DNA of 64,000 bases from Sipunculus nudus. Taxonomy: Eukaryota > Annelida > Sipuncula > Golfingiida > Sipunculidae. Positions 11,404 to 23,968 of this stretch are shown here, piece by piece. The notes under the pieces are model-generated. The model made no database searches. It was given only the letters and a program-made list of their open reading frames with translations, and was not told the DNA's origin. The translations under genes and the position numbers were made by a program. The stretch is taken from the NCBI GenBank assembly GCA_026874595.1, contig CM049306.1, positions 34,242,019 through 34,306,018 of the forward strand, written 5' to 3'. Positions within the stretch are counted from its first letter, which is position 1. Each line of letters opens with the position of its first letter.

Positions 11404-12338
11404 TATACCAGAGACCGAGAACAAGACCAGACCTCTGGACCAAACCCGACTCTCATCAACTCCGTTTTACCGTTATGTTCTGGAGTAACTGTCCCGGTAA
11501 AATATCAGTGGACCCTTCATGATATATACCAACTGATCTTCTATTGCTACAGCCATTGTGGGCATATATACAACTAAATACAACAAAATTAATATCATAA
11601 TTATTAACAACATGAAAGTACCAGTCAATAATGATATAGTGACCAGAAGTATTCAAATATAATGAAACGGTGAGAACTAAAAATAAACGGGGATATAAAA
11701 AGACAATTAAAATCTTTTGGTTACGCAGGTACTAAGACAAATTAGTAGTAACAAAGAAAGAGACAATATTGAGTGGAATAATTATTGACACTTAATAATC
11801 ATTTATAAGCATATGTGTATTATTTAGTTCCTGTAGACAGAACACAAACGTTTTCCAGCAAAACGATCCCGACACAAGGACCCACTATCTCAATTTAACC
11901 GATTTGGGCTCAGTGTGAGTAAACATAGTTAACATGTGTCTATTACCTTAACAAGACTGCGTGACCAGATGTGTGACAATGAGCAAGCGCGGGAACGCCC
12001 AGACATGGAAAAGAAACATGAAAGAAGAGCAACAGAAGAAAAACTCTTGATTTAAAAAAAATCTTGATTTGTGAAGTTGCGTGATAAAGCCACGAGGTGG
12101 CGTGTGTGCTATGTTTATGTTTTACGCCACTGGTCGCGCCCGATCCTAGCTTATGTCAAGTAAGCAAACAGGTTTAGAACCGAATATAGCCATAAACCAT
12201 AATGTTTAATGGAGGAAACACTATATTTCATGTATATTTAACATACCTGGTGTGTGATTAGGTCTCCTTTAGTACAATGCGTGCGGTGTACGACCTACGT
12301 TAATTGAAAGGAGGTTCGGAAAGTGCTCGTGCAGTTTT
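11404..12338. other. no gene seen
   Basis: AT-rich, with short frames only. A possible CACGAGGTGGCGTG stretch and nearby GC-rich words do not form any recognised feature. Confidence 0.45.
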
Positions 12339-14255
12339 ATTAGCTCAGCTGACTGTAAGTCATCTGAGCCATAGCGATCACCCTTTTTCCGGCATCCGTC
12401 CGGCCGTTTTGCCGTCCGGCCGCCCGTCCGTTAACAGGGCACAATCGTAAATGTTAGACCTAGAAACTTCTAACTGTACATCCAGGAAGGTCCTGGGCAA
12501 ATCTCCTTGTAAACCTGGAATTCGGTCATTGTGACCTATATTTTGTGATCTATGGGCCGAAACCATGATTTTGGCACCCAGACAGTCAGAAGGGGCACAT
12601 ATTGTATCCATTAGGCCTAGAAACCTCTAACTTGACATTTTGGGAGATCCTAGGCAAATGTCCTTGGAAACCTGAAACTAAGTCACTGTGACCTACATTC
12701 TGCGACCTATAGGGAAAAGATGTCAAATGAGCACCCTGAATGTCAGATGGGGACAAATCGTATCTGTGAGGCCTAGAATCTTCTAACACAATATCCTGGG
12801 AGTTTCTGTGTAAATCTCATTGGAAACCTAAAATTAGGTCATAGTGACCTATATTTTATGACCATTTGGCCGAAAACATGACGTTTAGCATCGCGAAAGT
12901 CAGATGGGGCACAAATTGAATCGATAAGGCCTAGAATCCTTCAATGTGACATTTGGGGAGGCCTTAGGCAAATCTTCTTGGAAACCCGAAATTAGGTCAT
13001 GGTGACCTATATTTTGTGACCTACAGGCCGAAAACATGATTTCCAGCACCCTGAATGTCAGATGGGGACAAATCGTATATTTGAGGCCTTGAATCTTCTA
13101 ACTCATTATCCTGGGAGTATCTAGGCAAATCTTCTTGGAAAGCCGAAATTAGGTCACGGTGACCTATATTTTGTGACCTATTGGCTGAAAACATGATTTT
13201 GAGCGCCCAGACTGTCAGATGGGGCACAAGTAGTATCCATTAGGCCTAGAATCCTCCAACGTGACATGAAGGGAGGTCCTAGGCAAATGTCCTTGGTAAC
13301 CTGAATTTAGGTTACTGTGACCCAAATTCTGTGACCTATAGGAAAAAGATGTCGAATGAACACCCTGAATGTCAGATGGTGACAAATCGTATCTATTTGG
13401 CCTAGAATTTTGTTACACAATTTCTCGGGAGGCTCTAGGCAAATCTATTTGGAAACCTGAAATTAGGTCATGGTGACTTGTATTTTGCGAAGTCCTTGGC
13501 AAATGTCTGTGGAAGACTGAAATAAGGTCACCACGACCTATATTATGCGACCTTTAGGAAAAGAAGTCATGTTAGTACCCACACAGTTAGTCAGTGCACA
13601 CATTGTATCTGTCAGGCCTAGAATCTTCTAATGCAAAATCCAGGGAGGTCCTTGGATAATCTCCTTGGAAACCTGAAATTAGGTCGTGGTGACCTACATT
13701 TTGTGACCCACAGGCCAAAAACAGGAATTTGAGCACCCAGAAAGTCAGGCAGGGCACATTGTATTTGTTAGGACTAGAATCTTCTAATGTAACGTTCTGA
13801 GAAGTCCTTGGCAAATGTCTGTGGAAGACTGAAATAAGGTCACCACGACCTATATTATGCGACCTTTAGGAAAAGAAGTCATATTAGTACCAAGACAGTC
13901 AGACAGGGCACAAATTGTATCAATTAGACCTAGAATCTTTTAACATAAAATTCAGGGAGGTCCTAATCAAGTGTCCTTGGAAACCTGAAATTGGATCATG
14001 GTGACCTATATTCTGCAAGCTATGGACCAGAAACATGATTTTGAGCGTCCAGACAGACAGGGTACAAATTGTATCCATTTTCTTTTGAACCCTCTATTGT
14101 GAAATCAATGGGGGTCCTGGGCAAGTCTTCTATGAATCCTAATTTTTTTATTTTCTGTCTATTTTTGCAACACTCTAACTTTAGCCATAGAATTAATAAA
14201 AAATGAGCACCCAGTCAAAATTAGCTGAGCGCCATGGCCCATGGGCCACTTGTTT
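12339..14255. repeat. 157-bp tandem array, about 11 units, between short inverted ends
   Basis: The landmark GTGACCTATAT (with variants) occurs at about 12531, 12689, 12844, 13002, 13159, 13317, 13472, 13532, 13689, 13843 and 14001. Spacing is therefore 154-158 bp except for one 60-bp unit. Each unit contains AAATTAGGTCA, GTGACCTATATTTTGTGACC, CAGATGGGG.ACAAAT, TAGGCCTAGAATC and a TCCTTGGAAACC segment. The array is bounded on the left by TTAGCTCAGCTGACTG and on the right by TTAGCTGAGCGCCATGGC. I remember the TTAGCTCA..TGAGC ends and the following GTCCGTCCG-type tract from abundant bivalve repeats. The half-dozen minus-strand frames across it are repeat translations and not genes. Confidence 0.85.
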
Positions 14256-15272
14256 TTAAGTTAGGATACCGTTTTATCATAGTAAATTTCATATATATGG
14301 ATTAATTGCATAGTGTGTCCATTAGAAAACCTCTACTTGTGAAGTCCATAACAAAAACCTAGACCCTACTGGTTCGAGACCTTTATAGACCAGGATCTTC
14401 AAAATCAAAACCGGCAAACATTAATATAATTATAGATATCTATGAGCTGATTCGAAACGACAGCGTGTCTGTGTATGTGGAATTTTGTCAACGTGATTTT
14501 ATGAGTTTCATGGTCGTGTCAGACTGCAGACGTCAACATGGTACTATAAAATTTGTATCTCTGGACACTTCGGCTTCAATTGTAACAGAAATTTTAAAAT
14601 TATCACTGTACGGCTATTTCGCTCTGAATAAGGAGATGTCTTCTGTCCTAGAACATGGGTATAAATCATTATTCGGCCGAGTGGGCGTTCATGTTGAGTT
14701 TGACTGACAGAAGTAATCGAGGAATGTTTTTCCTTAGAACAGAAACAGACGGGTTTCTGTCTAGTTATTCCTTCCATAATCAACTCCCTGTGCAGTCGAG
14801 CGCGTTCTGAATGTCAGAACTGCCGACGTTTATGGTGGTTATATTTCATTGTGGTTTGACATGTTGTTTCAACTTGTATCCAATAACTATGTAATTTCAA
14901 TATATGTATGTTTGTACATTCCATGTAATAATAAAACTATTTAATATAACCAAAAACAAAGAAATACCGGTAGATAATTAATTCAATGTATAATGAAACT
15001 CAGTCGCCAAACGGTGTAGAATTATTATGCCACCAATATATGCACTGACAAAAGATTAGCTAAAATAAAACCAATTTTGAATAAGGCTTATTTTAGTATT
15101 GTTGTCATTTGCTGTAACGTAAACAAGAATTCACCAGATAATATTTAAAAAAAAGTGTAGGCGTTTATATAACGTGCAAAAGATCTCTAACGCAAACACG
15201 TTTGCGGGTAAGTCATATTCACAAAAACACTTGTTAAAACCGTATAGCGTCGCAAAATTAGGTCAGCTATTA
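14256..15272. other. no gene seen
   Basis: AT-rich, with only one plus-strand frame of 80 codons (14465-14707) and its antisense shadow. No domain or splice context is recognised. Confidence 0.4.
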
Positions 15273-15273
15273 T

Positions 15274-15625
15274 TGCCTCCGCCTGGAGGTTAGCGTTCTT
15301 TGATCCCCCTTCGTGAGTGTCCTTGTGTGTGAGTGTGTTTTATTGTTATTGTTATTTGTTGGGTTTTTTTTTTGTCTATACGTGTGATTATTTACAACAT
15401 AGCTCACGCAATCATTACCAGAATCTCATGAAATTTTCAGAACATTTCACCAATGGGCCAAGGAAAAATCGATTCGATTTTGGTGTGGATCAGGTATATG
15501 ACTAGGATTCAGTAACGTCATCAAGGAATATTCACAAATGAATATTACAATAAATTACAATCCCTTTTGCACGAATGAAACTTGGAATATTTGCCGAATA
15601 AGTGAATATCCACATGGCGGAGCCT
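15274..15625. mobile_element. GCCTCCGCC-ended miniature repeat, copy 1
   Basis: The left end is GCCTCCGCCTGGAGGTTAG. The right end on the minus strand reads AAGGCTCCGCCATGTGG, so the ends are short inverted repeats. The interior has CTCATGAAATTTTCAGAACA, a GGGCCAAGGAAAAATCGATT stretch and GATTTTGGTGTGGATC, words I know as a very common dispersed repeat in marine invertebrates. It shares these with 26845-27143. It is non-coding despite a 62-codon frame. Confidence 0.7.
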
Positions 15626-15734
15626 TGTATCCCTGAGAACACAGATTTCTAGTTGTGAATGTTGAACACAGCATTTGCCGAAATTATATATATCTCTAGA
15701 CGATTCCATTTTAGATTTAGAAATTATATAATGT

Positions 15735-16072
15735 CCATTATACCGAAGAGCACAGACTCAGAGCAAGGAGACCATGATTCGAATCTCAGACAAGTCGGTG
15801 GTGGGATTTTTCGAGGTAAGTCCCCGTCAAGGCTGATCGTTCTGGAGGCTTAAAGGAAAGACCAAAAGCGATGGTTCACTCGCGAACGAGTGCGCATTTT
15901 GAGGGTTCCAAGGTGCTATGGTAGAGCAATGGGGACGATTACACATCAAGGGCCTGCAGGTGCAGAAGTCACGGGACCTGGTTAATACCAGGACATGAAA
16001 TAAGAGGACGCGTATGCCACTGTCTTATCACGTAGTCCGAAACCGGAATAGAAAAATGCAGAAATAAATACT
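15735..16072 (+). mobile_element. tRNA-headed SINE, family S1 copy 1
   Basis: ATGATTCGAATCTCAG is a recognisable B box of a tRNA-type pol III promoter, with CAGACTCAGAGCAAGGAG upstream as a poor A box. The body shares TGAGATTTTTC-like words, AATGGGGACGATTACACATC, GGGCCTGCAGGTGCAG and CACGTAGTCCGAAACCGG with copies at 18690-19010 (+), 43345-43590 (-) and 53310-53610 (-). The 3' end runs into A-rich sequence. Confidence 0.65.
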
Positions 16073-16555
16073 CAGTTAAGCTTAGCATGAGAAATGGAAG
16101 CGGTTACGACCAGCAAAAGCAAGTAAAGAAAATGAGAATTATCAAATATCATTTCTTATGGTACAGACTGTACGCTTATAAATCGCAACGTCCAATTAGA
16201 AGTTTATCATATATCTTCTTTTAAAGAAAAGTTCAATACCTTTGCTAACTGATAAGGAGACTGGACAAGAAGCACCAAAATCTTGTTATAGACGGCGGGA
16301 CCACTGAATACAGTCTTTCCCAGGGCAACTGGTTCAGAATAGAGACCCAGAATGTTTAACTACACACTGATTATCAACCGAACTAGAGAAATGAATGCAA
16401 TTATTGTCTTTTATGCTAACATGTGGTCCCAATATGTCACGCGAAACTAAGGCGTGAAGTGGCTGAATAAACATCGAGATGAGGGTACACGCCTGAATGA
16501 GGACAACCTACTTGCCGATTTCTTTTGTCCTGAAGAACAGGTTTGTCAAATATAT

Positions 16556-16557
<2 letters not shown>

Positions 16558-16609
<52 letters not shown>
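16558..16609. repeat. (TA)n microsatellite
   Basis: An uninterrupted TA dinucleotide run of about 52 bp, followed by further TATATG-rich sequence to about 16700. Confidence 0.95.
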
Positions 16610-16611
<2 letters not shown>

Positions 16612-16834
16612 GTGGTAGTGACAGTAATGCATTGATATATTTTATGAACCTATATATATAATTATATATATATATATGTGTATATATATGTATATACATA
16701 TTAAGGGCTGTATATGAACTACATATAAAACATATTATCATTTATTATTTTTATAATTATTATTATATTACTGTTACTGTTAATCTTTTTCATGTTATAT
16801 ATAATGACACAATAAGTTTATGCAGATCAGTTTA

Positions 16835-17323
16835 TTTCACACACGAAATATGGCAATATTACTTTCTAATGTACGGTTAAAAAATGCTAAGATTTAACTT
16901 TCCAGTTAGAATACTCTGGACTGTGGTTTAGCACAAAGAGGGAAAGATGGTGTGCACAATCGCAGTTTTGCACCTTATCTTAAAGCTGTGAAGTGAAAAC
17001 CTGACATTCCTACAGTTGTCAAAAGTTGTGAGAAAAGAATATAAATAATTATTAATTATAATGACCGTGGTCAGCACTTCTTTATTTTGTATGTCTAGAA
17101 ATAGTTATTCTACACCAAAACGTCATTGGTAAAATTTCCCGGGACGAACCTTTGATCTTTGTTATGTCAGCCATTTTGTAACATTTCTTTTTATACCTAA
17201 CGACACGATAACGGCTTTCACTTTAAGCCTGTCATTAATGGCAACCCATTAGATGTCTGAATTTGAAAACGAATCATTAATTTTACTGCAAAAATATCGA
17301 TATTTGAAATATTTACATTTTCG

Positions 17324-17330
<7 letters not shown>
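16835..17330 (-). mobile_element. TATCGCGATAC-ended miniature element, copy 3 (reverse, partial)
   Basis: Read on the minus strand the segment carries CATTAATGACAGGCTTAAAG, CTAAACCACAGTCCAGAGTA and GCCATATTTCGTGTGTGAA, matching the copies at 10665-11403 and 27488-28194 in the same order. The element head lies toward 17300, where it runs into a hairpin with a TA loop. Confidence 0.55.
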
Positions 17331-17361
<31 letters not shown>

Positions 17362-17378
17362 CCAAAATGTAAATATTT
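17307..17378. repeat. long AT hairpin with (TA)n loop
   Basis: AAATATTTACATTTTCGCGA on the left is matched by an arm ending at 17378 that reads CGCCAAAATGTAAATATTT, its near-exact reverse complement, with a TA tract between. The whole is a strong cruciform-forming palindrome. Confidence 0.85.
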
Positions 17379-17876
17379 TGTCAATTTAACAGATAAAATA
17401 TACAAAACTCATTATCGATACATTTTAATGTATTTTAATTTTTTTTAAATATAAATGAAACTTTAAATTTCAGTGCGTTTTGCTCCATATATCATAGAGA
17501 ATATTTTTTTATCTTTCTTTATGATTATGATGAAACCTCCCGAGATATGGAAATTATACATGTAGGTATTGCTGCATTTTTTTGGTGCCCATATATGCAT
17601 TGGTTAAGATGTCTTAGGTCAATATGTATAACACGTCACATAGATTAAGAGCTTTCAACAAACGTATTTGAAGTTAAAACCTAGATGCATCATTCGCGTG
17701 ATTCAAGAGTGACACTTATACAATTTATTTTTTTTTTTCAAAAATAACATTATGCCCAAACAACAAGACAACAATTTGAAAATGCCGGGTTCTGTGTTCT
17801 ACAGGTAGAGCATAGGGCGCAGAGCGGGAAAATTAGGGATGTAGCCAGGATTGAGGGAGGGGAGGGGGCCATGATC

Positions 17877-18012
17877 AGTGGCGGATCCAGAAATTCGAAA
17901 GGGGGGGGGGGCCGCTAATATGCATACTAATATATGGGTACTATGAAAACTTTTATATATACGTATATATATATATATATATATAATTATTATTATTATT
18001 ATTATTATTATA
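17877..18012 (+). mobile_element. CAGTGGCGGATCCAGA end with G run and microsatellites (fragment)
   Basis: CAGTGGCGGATCCAGA followed by an 11-base G run (17901-17911) resembles the terminus of hAT-like non-autonomous elements known in many animals. A TA tract and an (ATT)n tract follow at 17958-18012. No matching right end was found, so only a fragment is claimed. Confidence 0.4.
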
Positions 18013-18394
18013 CATTATATTTAAGTCTATGGAAATATGATTTTTTTATATTCAATTGAGGAACCATGGTTTCATTGAGGTTGGTAACAGGTTCGTGGGT
18101 AGGGTATGGGAGGGGGTTTGCTCCTCCCATATTTGGACATTTTTTTAATATGCAATGTACAGAGGACATTTTGAGGCATTTTTCACAAAAAAATGAGGAT
18201 TTCCTGTTCCTGAAAACTTGCCCCTCAGTCTTTTCCGTTATGTAGTCAAACTGTAGAGAGATTCAATTTTTAATAATTATATTTCTTCAAACTTAGAATA
18301 TAAAATTTCAATCGTTTCCAACATGTTAAAGTCAAAGGCGCATAGGCGCATTTACGTTAATAACTTGCAAAATATTATCTTGGTAAACTTTGCA

Positions 18395-18555
18395 TTTTAC
18401 CGGGGTCCATGGTCTAGACAGCACACTTGACTCCTTAGTGCACATATCGCGGGTACGAGTACCGGTATCACCAGAGGAGCCATGAGAGTGTTCACGGTCG
18501 ACCCAAACCAGGGCCTGGTACTCTGCAGTACTTCTGCAGCTGTTCATAAATATCC
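18395..18555 (+). mobile_element. tRNA-headed SINE fragment
   Basis: ATGGTCTAGACAGCACACTT looks like an A box and D-arm region, and CGCGGGTACGAGTACC like a decayed B box 40 bp later. The following GGTCGACCCAAACCAGGG and CTCTGCAGTACT resemble the body of family S1. The copy is short and decayed. Confidence 0.45.
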
Positions 18556-18689
18556 TCATCCTCAACTAATGAATTTAAAAGTAATAAACTGCAGTTAAAA
18601 AATTAAAATCTAATTGCTAATTAATAAAAAGAAATATGAAAAAATGAAAATCAATCACGAAAATTGGGAAATTATATACATATTGGTAT

Positions 18690-19010
18690 TAGATTAAGTG
18701 AAATTCCGAAAGGATGGCGAGTACTGGAGGCGACCGGGGCCCAGTGGAAAAGCGGTGAGATTTTTCATGGTCGGCCCCATCCAGGGTTAGCGCTCTGCAT
18801 AATGGGAAGGCTGTGCCCCACAGCCTTGTATCACTCACAATCGAGTGCAACATTTGGTGAGCTCCTCCATGTTATGACTCAGTAATGGGGATGAATTACA
18901 CACCCAGGACCCGCAGGTGCAGTACTTACCTGACACCACGATATTACATAAATGACACTCAGCGTGTGCCCTGTCACGTATTCCAAACCGAGATAGATTT
19001 ATACAGATGT
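18690..19010 (+). mobile_element. SINE family S1 copy 2
   Basis: The copy shares GGTGAGATTTTTCATGGTC, ATAATGGGAAGGCTGTGCCC, AATGGGGATGAATTACACA, GACCCGCAGGTGCAGTAC and GTCACGTATTCCAAACCGAG with the other S1 copies. The tRNA-like head is degenerate here. The 73-codon frame across it is not a gene. Confidence 0.65.
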
Positions 19011-19635
19011 ACAAACATGTTAAGATTAGTTAAAAAGCGATGACATCCGCAAAAAATATATACCTTATTTCCTTCAAACTCGGAACCATCCTACAGAGAA
19101 GGCTAAACTCAGTAATAAAATAAAACATTTTTTTTTAAAGGAGAAGTATGACAGTATTTTGTCTATTGACGAACAACTATAAAGACCTATAAAGACTACC
19201 GAACGCCACCATCTGAGCCATGGAGAGTGCCTCCCAGTAATTATTACAACTGTTTGTTCAATTGATGAAACATCAGATGTCTGCAATCACCAAGCGATCG
19301 CAAGGGAAGCCTCCCTCCGCCTTCTCCACCCTACCCGCAACCCCAGACCCACCCCCACCCCTCACGGTCAAGCCCCCCCCCCCCCCGTTACCCGCAATTG
19401 ATCGGTAATAGTAAATGCGTAAGAAAAGGGAAGGAGTAAAGTTTGCTCCCCAGTTACTTTGTCAGTCATACGCTTTATTTCTGTTTACTATTTTTGCTAA
19501 TTACTATTCATGGCATTATGTAAATGCCGTGGTCTCAAAGGAATAAAGAAATGTCGCTATTTACGAATGAATCTTAGTAATATGCCTCACCCCATCCCAT
19601 TGGCCTGTTGCTAGGGGTTTTCTTTGGTTAGTATT

Positions 19636-19637
<2 letters not shown>

Positions 19638-19719
<82 letters not shown>
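19638..19719. repeat. (TA)n microsatellite
   Basis: A run of about 82 bp of TA, the longest in the window. It directly abuts the array starting at about 19725. Confidence 0.95.
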
Positions 19720-19724
<5 letters not shown>

Positions 19725-20405
19725 AATTGGCCATTATTACAATATAAGACGGTTATTACATTATATTGTAATAATGACCCATATTGTAACTATGGTCAAT
19801 ATTGTATTAGAAATTGCCTATTTTGTTGTAAAAACGGCCAATATGATAATAATTGCGAATACCGCAGCTTTACTGTAATCAGTATGGTGGGGGCTAAAAT
19901 GGGCAAAAAGGCCAACTTGAATATTGTAAAAAAAAATGCAGTTTAGAAGATTATGATTAAATTCATATCAAATTTACGTATACAACATAAATGTTGACTG
20001 TTTCACTGGATTTCCATTATGACTGCATCTATTATACCAATGAGGAACCAAAATGGCTGTCATTGTAGAAGGTTGTCTCAAACGACATATTGCTTGTTAG
20101 AATTTGGATTCATTCTTGAGCTTAAACATATGTTTTCACAATATGGGAGGTTTTTCCCACTTCCCGTTTTAATTTAAATATGGGTAGGGTATGATTATTA
20201 CAATATGGGTCGTTTTTATTACAATATGGACCGTTATTACAATATGGGCCGTTTTTTATTACATTATGGGCCGTTATTACAGTATGGGCCATGCAGTTTT
20301 ATTACAATATGGGCAGGGTATGATTATTACATTATGGGTCGTTTTTATTACAATAGGGGCCGTTATTACATTATGGGCCGGTTATTACATTATGGGTCGT
20401 AACAC
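19725..20405. repeat. degenerate TTATTACAATATGGGCCG repeat with inverted left part
   Basis: From 20163 to 20405 the unit TTATTACAATATGGGCCGTT recurs about ten times with small length changes. At 19730-19870 the same words appear in both orientations (GGCCATTATTACAATAT, AATAATGACCCATATTG). Between the two parts are about 290 bp of non-repetitive AT-rich DNA. The layout looks like an element with repeat-rich inverted arms. The plus-strand frames of 65-74 codons are repeat translations. Confidence 0.6.
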
Positions 20406-20864
20406 ATGTATTTGACATCACGTTTAGCCATGACACATTTGTGATTTATTATTGTGTTTGTATCTGCATTTTTACATTTTGTCTCAGTTTTTATTCATAA
20501 TTTTATATTTGCTATTTATTTCATTTGTGTAGCGTTTTAAAAAGTTTTATAATTTAAAACATTTACAAAATCATTATTTTGGAACCTATATAGTTGCTTG
20601 AAATGCAAGTAATCAACAATTCCTTTCGGTATTTATATTATTGCCAACTTTAAAATTGCATGGTTGTTATGAACGGAGCACGAAACCTGTTGTTATGTGG
20701 AAGGGTGCACTAACAGTCTCAGGTCCGCTAAACTGTTAGTGCACTTCAAATTAAATCTCCCCCACTCTGTCCGCACTATTATATTTTCATTTAAAATAAC
20801 AAATATTATATTTAGTGTGTGACATTAGTGCTATTTTTGTCCTCTTTTAGTCATAAATAAAAAT

Positions 20865-21605
20865 ATGAGCGGTGGTTACTGGGATCCGTCAAAATTGAAC
20901 AGTCGGCAAATTCAAGTAAATGAGGTCTGTCTTCATCGAAATATTTTTGTAATTATAAATCTTTCAGTGAATCGGTCATTTACAAATGTGCAACATTTAG
21001 GGACTTTGCTCTGTCCTTACATCAACAATAGTGGTGTTTTTATCGGTATAAATAATGGAAAATGAGGAAATAGGTTTATGGGGTCCGGGGACCGTGGGGT
21101 TCGGGTTTGAGCGGTGAGCGGTGGTTACTGGGGTTCGGCAAAATTGAACAGTCAGCAAATTCAAGTAAATGAGGTCCGTTATCATCGAAATATTTTTGTA
21201 ATTATAAATCTTTCAATGAATCGGTCATTTACAAATGTGCAACATTTAGGGACTTTGCTCTGTCCTTACATCAACAATAGTGGTGTTTTTATCGGTATAA
21301 ATAATGGAAAATGAGGAAATAGGTTTATGGGGTCCGGGGACCGTGGGGTTCGGGTTTGAGCGGTGAGCGGTGGTTACTGGGGTTCGGCAAAATTGAACAG
21401 TCAGCAAATTCAAGTAAATGAGGTCCGTTATCATCGAAATATTTTTGTAATTATAAATCTTTCAATGAATCGGTCATTTATAAATGTGCAACATTTAGGG
21501 ACTTTGCTCTGTCCTTACATCAACAATAGTGGTGTTTTTATCGGTATAAATAATGGAAAATGAGGAAATAGGTTTATGGGGTCCGGGGACCGTGGGGTTC
21601 GGGTT
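20865..21605 (+). repeat. 249-bp tandem triplicate
   Basis: ATGAGCGGTGGTTACTGGG-type starts recur at 20865, 21114 and 21363, an exact 249-bp period. Units 2 and 3 are almost identical, and unit 1 differs at several positions. Because 249 is divisible by three, each unit carries the same 66-codon frame (beginning MSGGYWG, ending GINNGK) closed by TGA. This gives three copies of a short ORF. The antisense strand carries a 62-codon frame repeated likewise. There is no evidence that either is translated. Confidence 0.88.
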
Positions 21606-22758
21606 TTACACACTACCCTGCTTTCACTACCGCTCGGAAAATTTACATTCTTTGAAAGATCCCCCTTTTGAGCATTTTCCTCACGCGAGATCTCCTTGTG
21701 CACAATAGACCTTTTCGCTGCGCGGAGGTTACCTTTTGAGAAGGGATCACCAATGGGGATTATTTCGGGCCGGTCAGCGCAAATTTAAGAAAAGCCCAGA
21801 TAGGGCCCCCGGAAAAAAACTCTGTCCCGCCATCAAACACTTTGTGGCCATTGTGTTACCAGGCCCGAAGACACAAAGAAAAGAGGCGCCCGCGGGGGAG
21901 CAAATATTAAAATTATTAATTATGCAGGTAATACGCAAATATTGCAAATAAAAGGGGGCGGAATCTCTTCGGACAAACCCAGAGCATATGTATGTCGAAA
22001 ATCACGGCAATCCGTACGGCGGTATCAGAGGAGATACGGAAAATCACAAAAATCGCCTTACGCTATTAATATATAGATTATAAATAGATGTATTAATAAC
22101 TTTTAAAAAGAAGGTCTTTGTTTAGTATTTCTAAAAAAAAATATTTCAACTTTGGATTTTCTGACAATATCTCTACCGTACACAAAATAATCAGGGGGGA
22201 TATAAGGGGCGCCACGAGGCGTTTTTCGACGTAACATATCTAGGAAATATAAATATACCGAAAACTTATAAAGCATTTTAATAACTCAATTAAAGTCTCA
22301 ATTTATAAAGTGTTTCTGTGTAAAGGGAACCCCCCTCCCCCCTTTACCCCCCCCCCCCCCCGCCCTTCCTGATTGTCAAATCCTGTATCAGCCCCTTATT
22401 CTAGCAAAGGAACTGCATCCACACAAGGTAGTGAGGTGGAACTGTCGAAAATTTAATCATTGACTACTAGATGGCGCTCTACAGCCACAGTATCTATGCT
22501 TTTTCATCAAAGATGAAAAGCTTTGGAAGCACGCGAATTACGTTCCTCAGACGAAAAAAATTGAAAAAATAGTTAATAATTTAAAAAAGTTTACAGTAAT
22601 TAAGTAATTGCAAATCCGAAAAAAAAAACGAATTTTCTGTATGGATAATTAGGTAACTTCAAAACCGAAAAAAACTGAAGAATAAAAGTTAATAATTTTA
22701 AAAACAGTTTACAGTCTTGCCGTAATATATACATATATATATTTTATTTTACGTAATG

Positions 22759-22811
<53 letters not shown>

Positions 22812-23968
22812 CAGGGCATTCAATCGATAGTTGCGTCAGTAGATATTTCATGTTGGAAATTCAATACTTCATGCATGTGAATTTTGGGAGACATTTCCAC
22901 CAGATTATCTGTGAGGAAATAAAGAAACTGTATGTATCATATTTAGCATTCTCATATAACTATTGTTTGTAATGCTCTGTCAGACTATTCAGAGACAGTA
23001 TATGTATTACCGAGTAATCAAAGAGAGAGGATCAGGTGACAGAGACTGACAACAGACCACTGTCATGAGAAGACATTGCGTGTCACTGAACCGCACGGCG
23101 TTTAGGATTTCAATTATGCGTGGTTTAAGACCTTTTGTCAATGAACCAATTTACTTGTGAAATGTTAAGATGTACAGTATTTATTTTCCTATTCTATATT
23201 TCATTATCATTCAAGTGACCACTACAGCTTCGGCAGCATAAGAAAACTTTGTTATTTTTTAAGAAACTAGAAATTCGAGACCGCATACCTCCTCCAAAAT
23301 TCAATATCACTAGATTCGGAATATTATAAGATTAATGATCAAACTTTATTATGTTTAACAGATTATATTTGTAAGCTGTATACTTCCTACCCGAATACCG
23401 GTAACTCTGTGCCTTACTAGTTATGCATTTTCCTACTTAACGATAAAATACACGTAGTCACAAGATATGGAGTATCTACAGGACCCTGCTCAAACTTTGA
23501 TGTGTGATACGTGATTGATAAATTTTAATTAAAATAATGTAATTTATCTTAATGAATATATTCCTTCAACATACATTAGTTTGTTCCTTCAGCGTTACAA
23601 AAATCGTTTTGAGTCAAGCTGCTAACAGAAAAAAATATAATGAATTGCAACAACAGATCTTTTAGGCCATCTGGCATAGGCAGAAATGTCTTGCGCCAGA
23701 CTAACAGAACGCTATTAAATTTTTATGTATACTGTAGTATGTCAGTTGCATGTAGCTTCAATTACGAGCCCTTGGTCTTGTGTATTATCTTTAGGTTGTG
23801 TTATTCACGACGTCGTATCATTTGAAATGACACTTTTAATTCAGTCTGTGTATTTCATTCAAGAATGGTGGGCTTCCTAACCGTTCCAAGGCCGACTTTG
23901 CAGACCTGTCATGCAATGTCATTTCAAACCAATAACTTATGTTAGACTTTTTTCTTTTCCCTCTGCAG
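21606..23968. other. no gene; GC-richer block, C run, TA tract
   Basis: 21606-21960 is noticeably GC-richer than its surroundings, but nothing is recognised in it. A 15-base C run lies at 22347-22361 and a TA tract at 22762-22809. The rest is AT-rich and featureless until the exon at 23969. Confidence 0.45.

Noticed and set aside
12378-13814. Several minus frames of 67-77 codons with shared words
   Set aside because: They are repeat translations of the 157-bp array.
16508-16741. 77-codon minus frame rich in I and Y
   Set aside because: Translation of the TA microsatellite.
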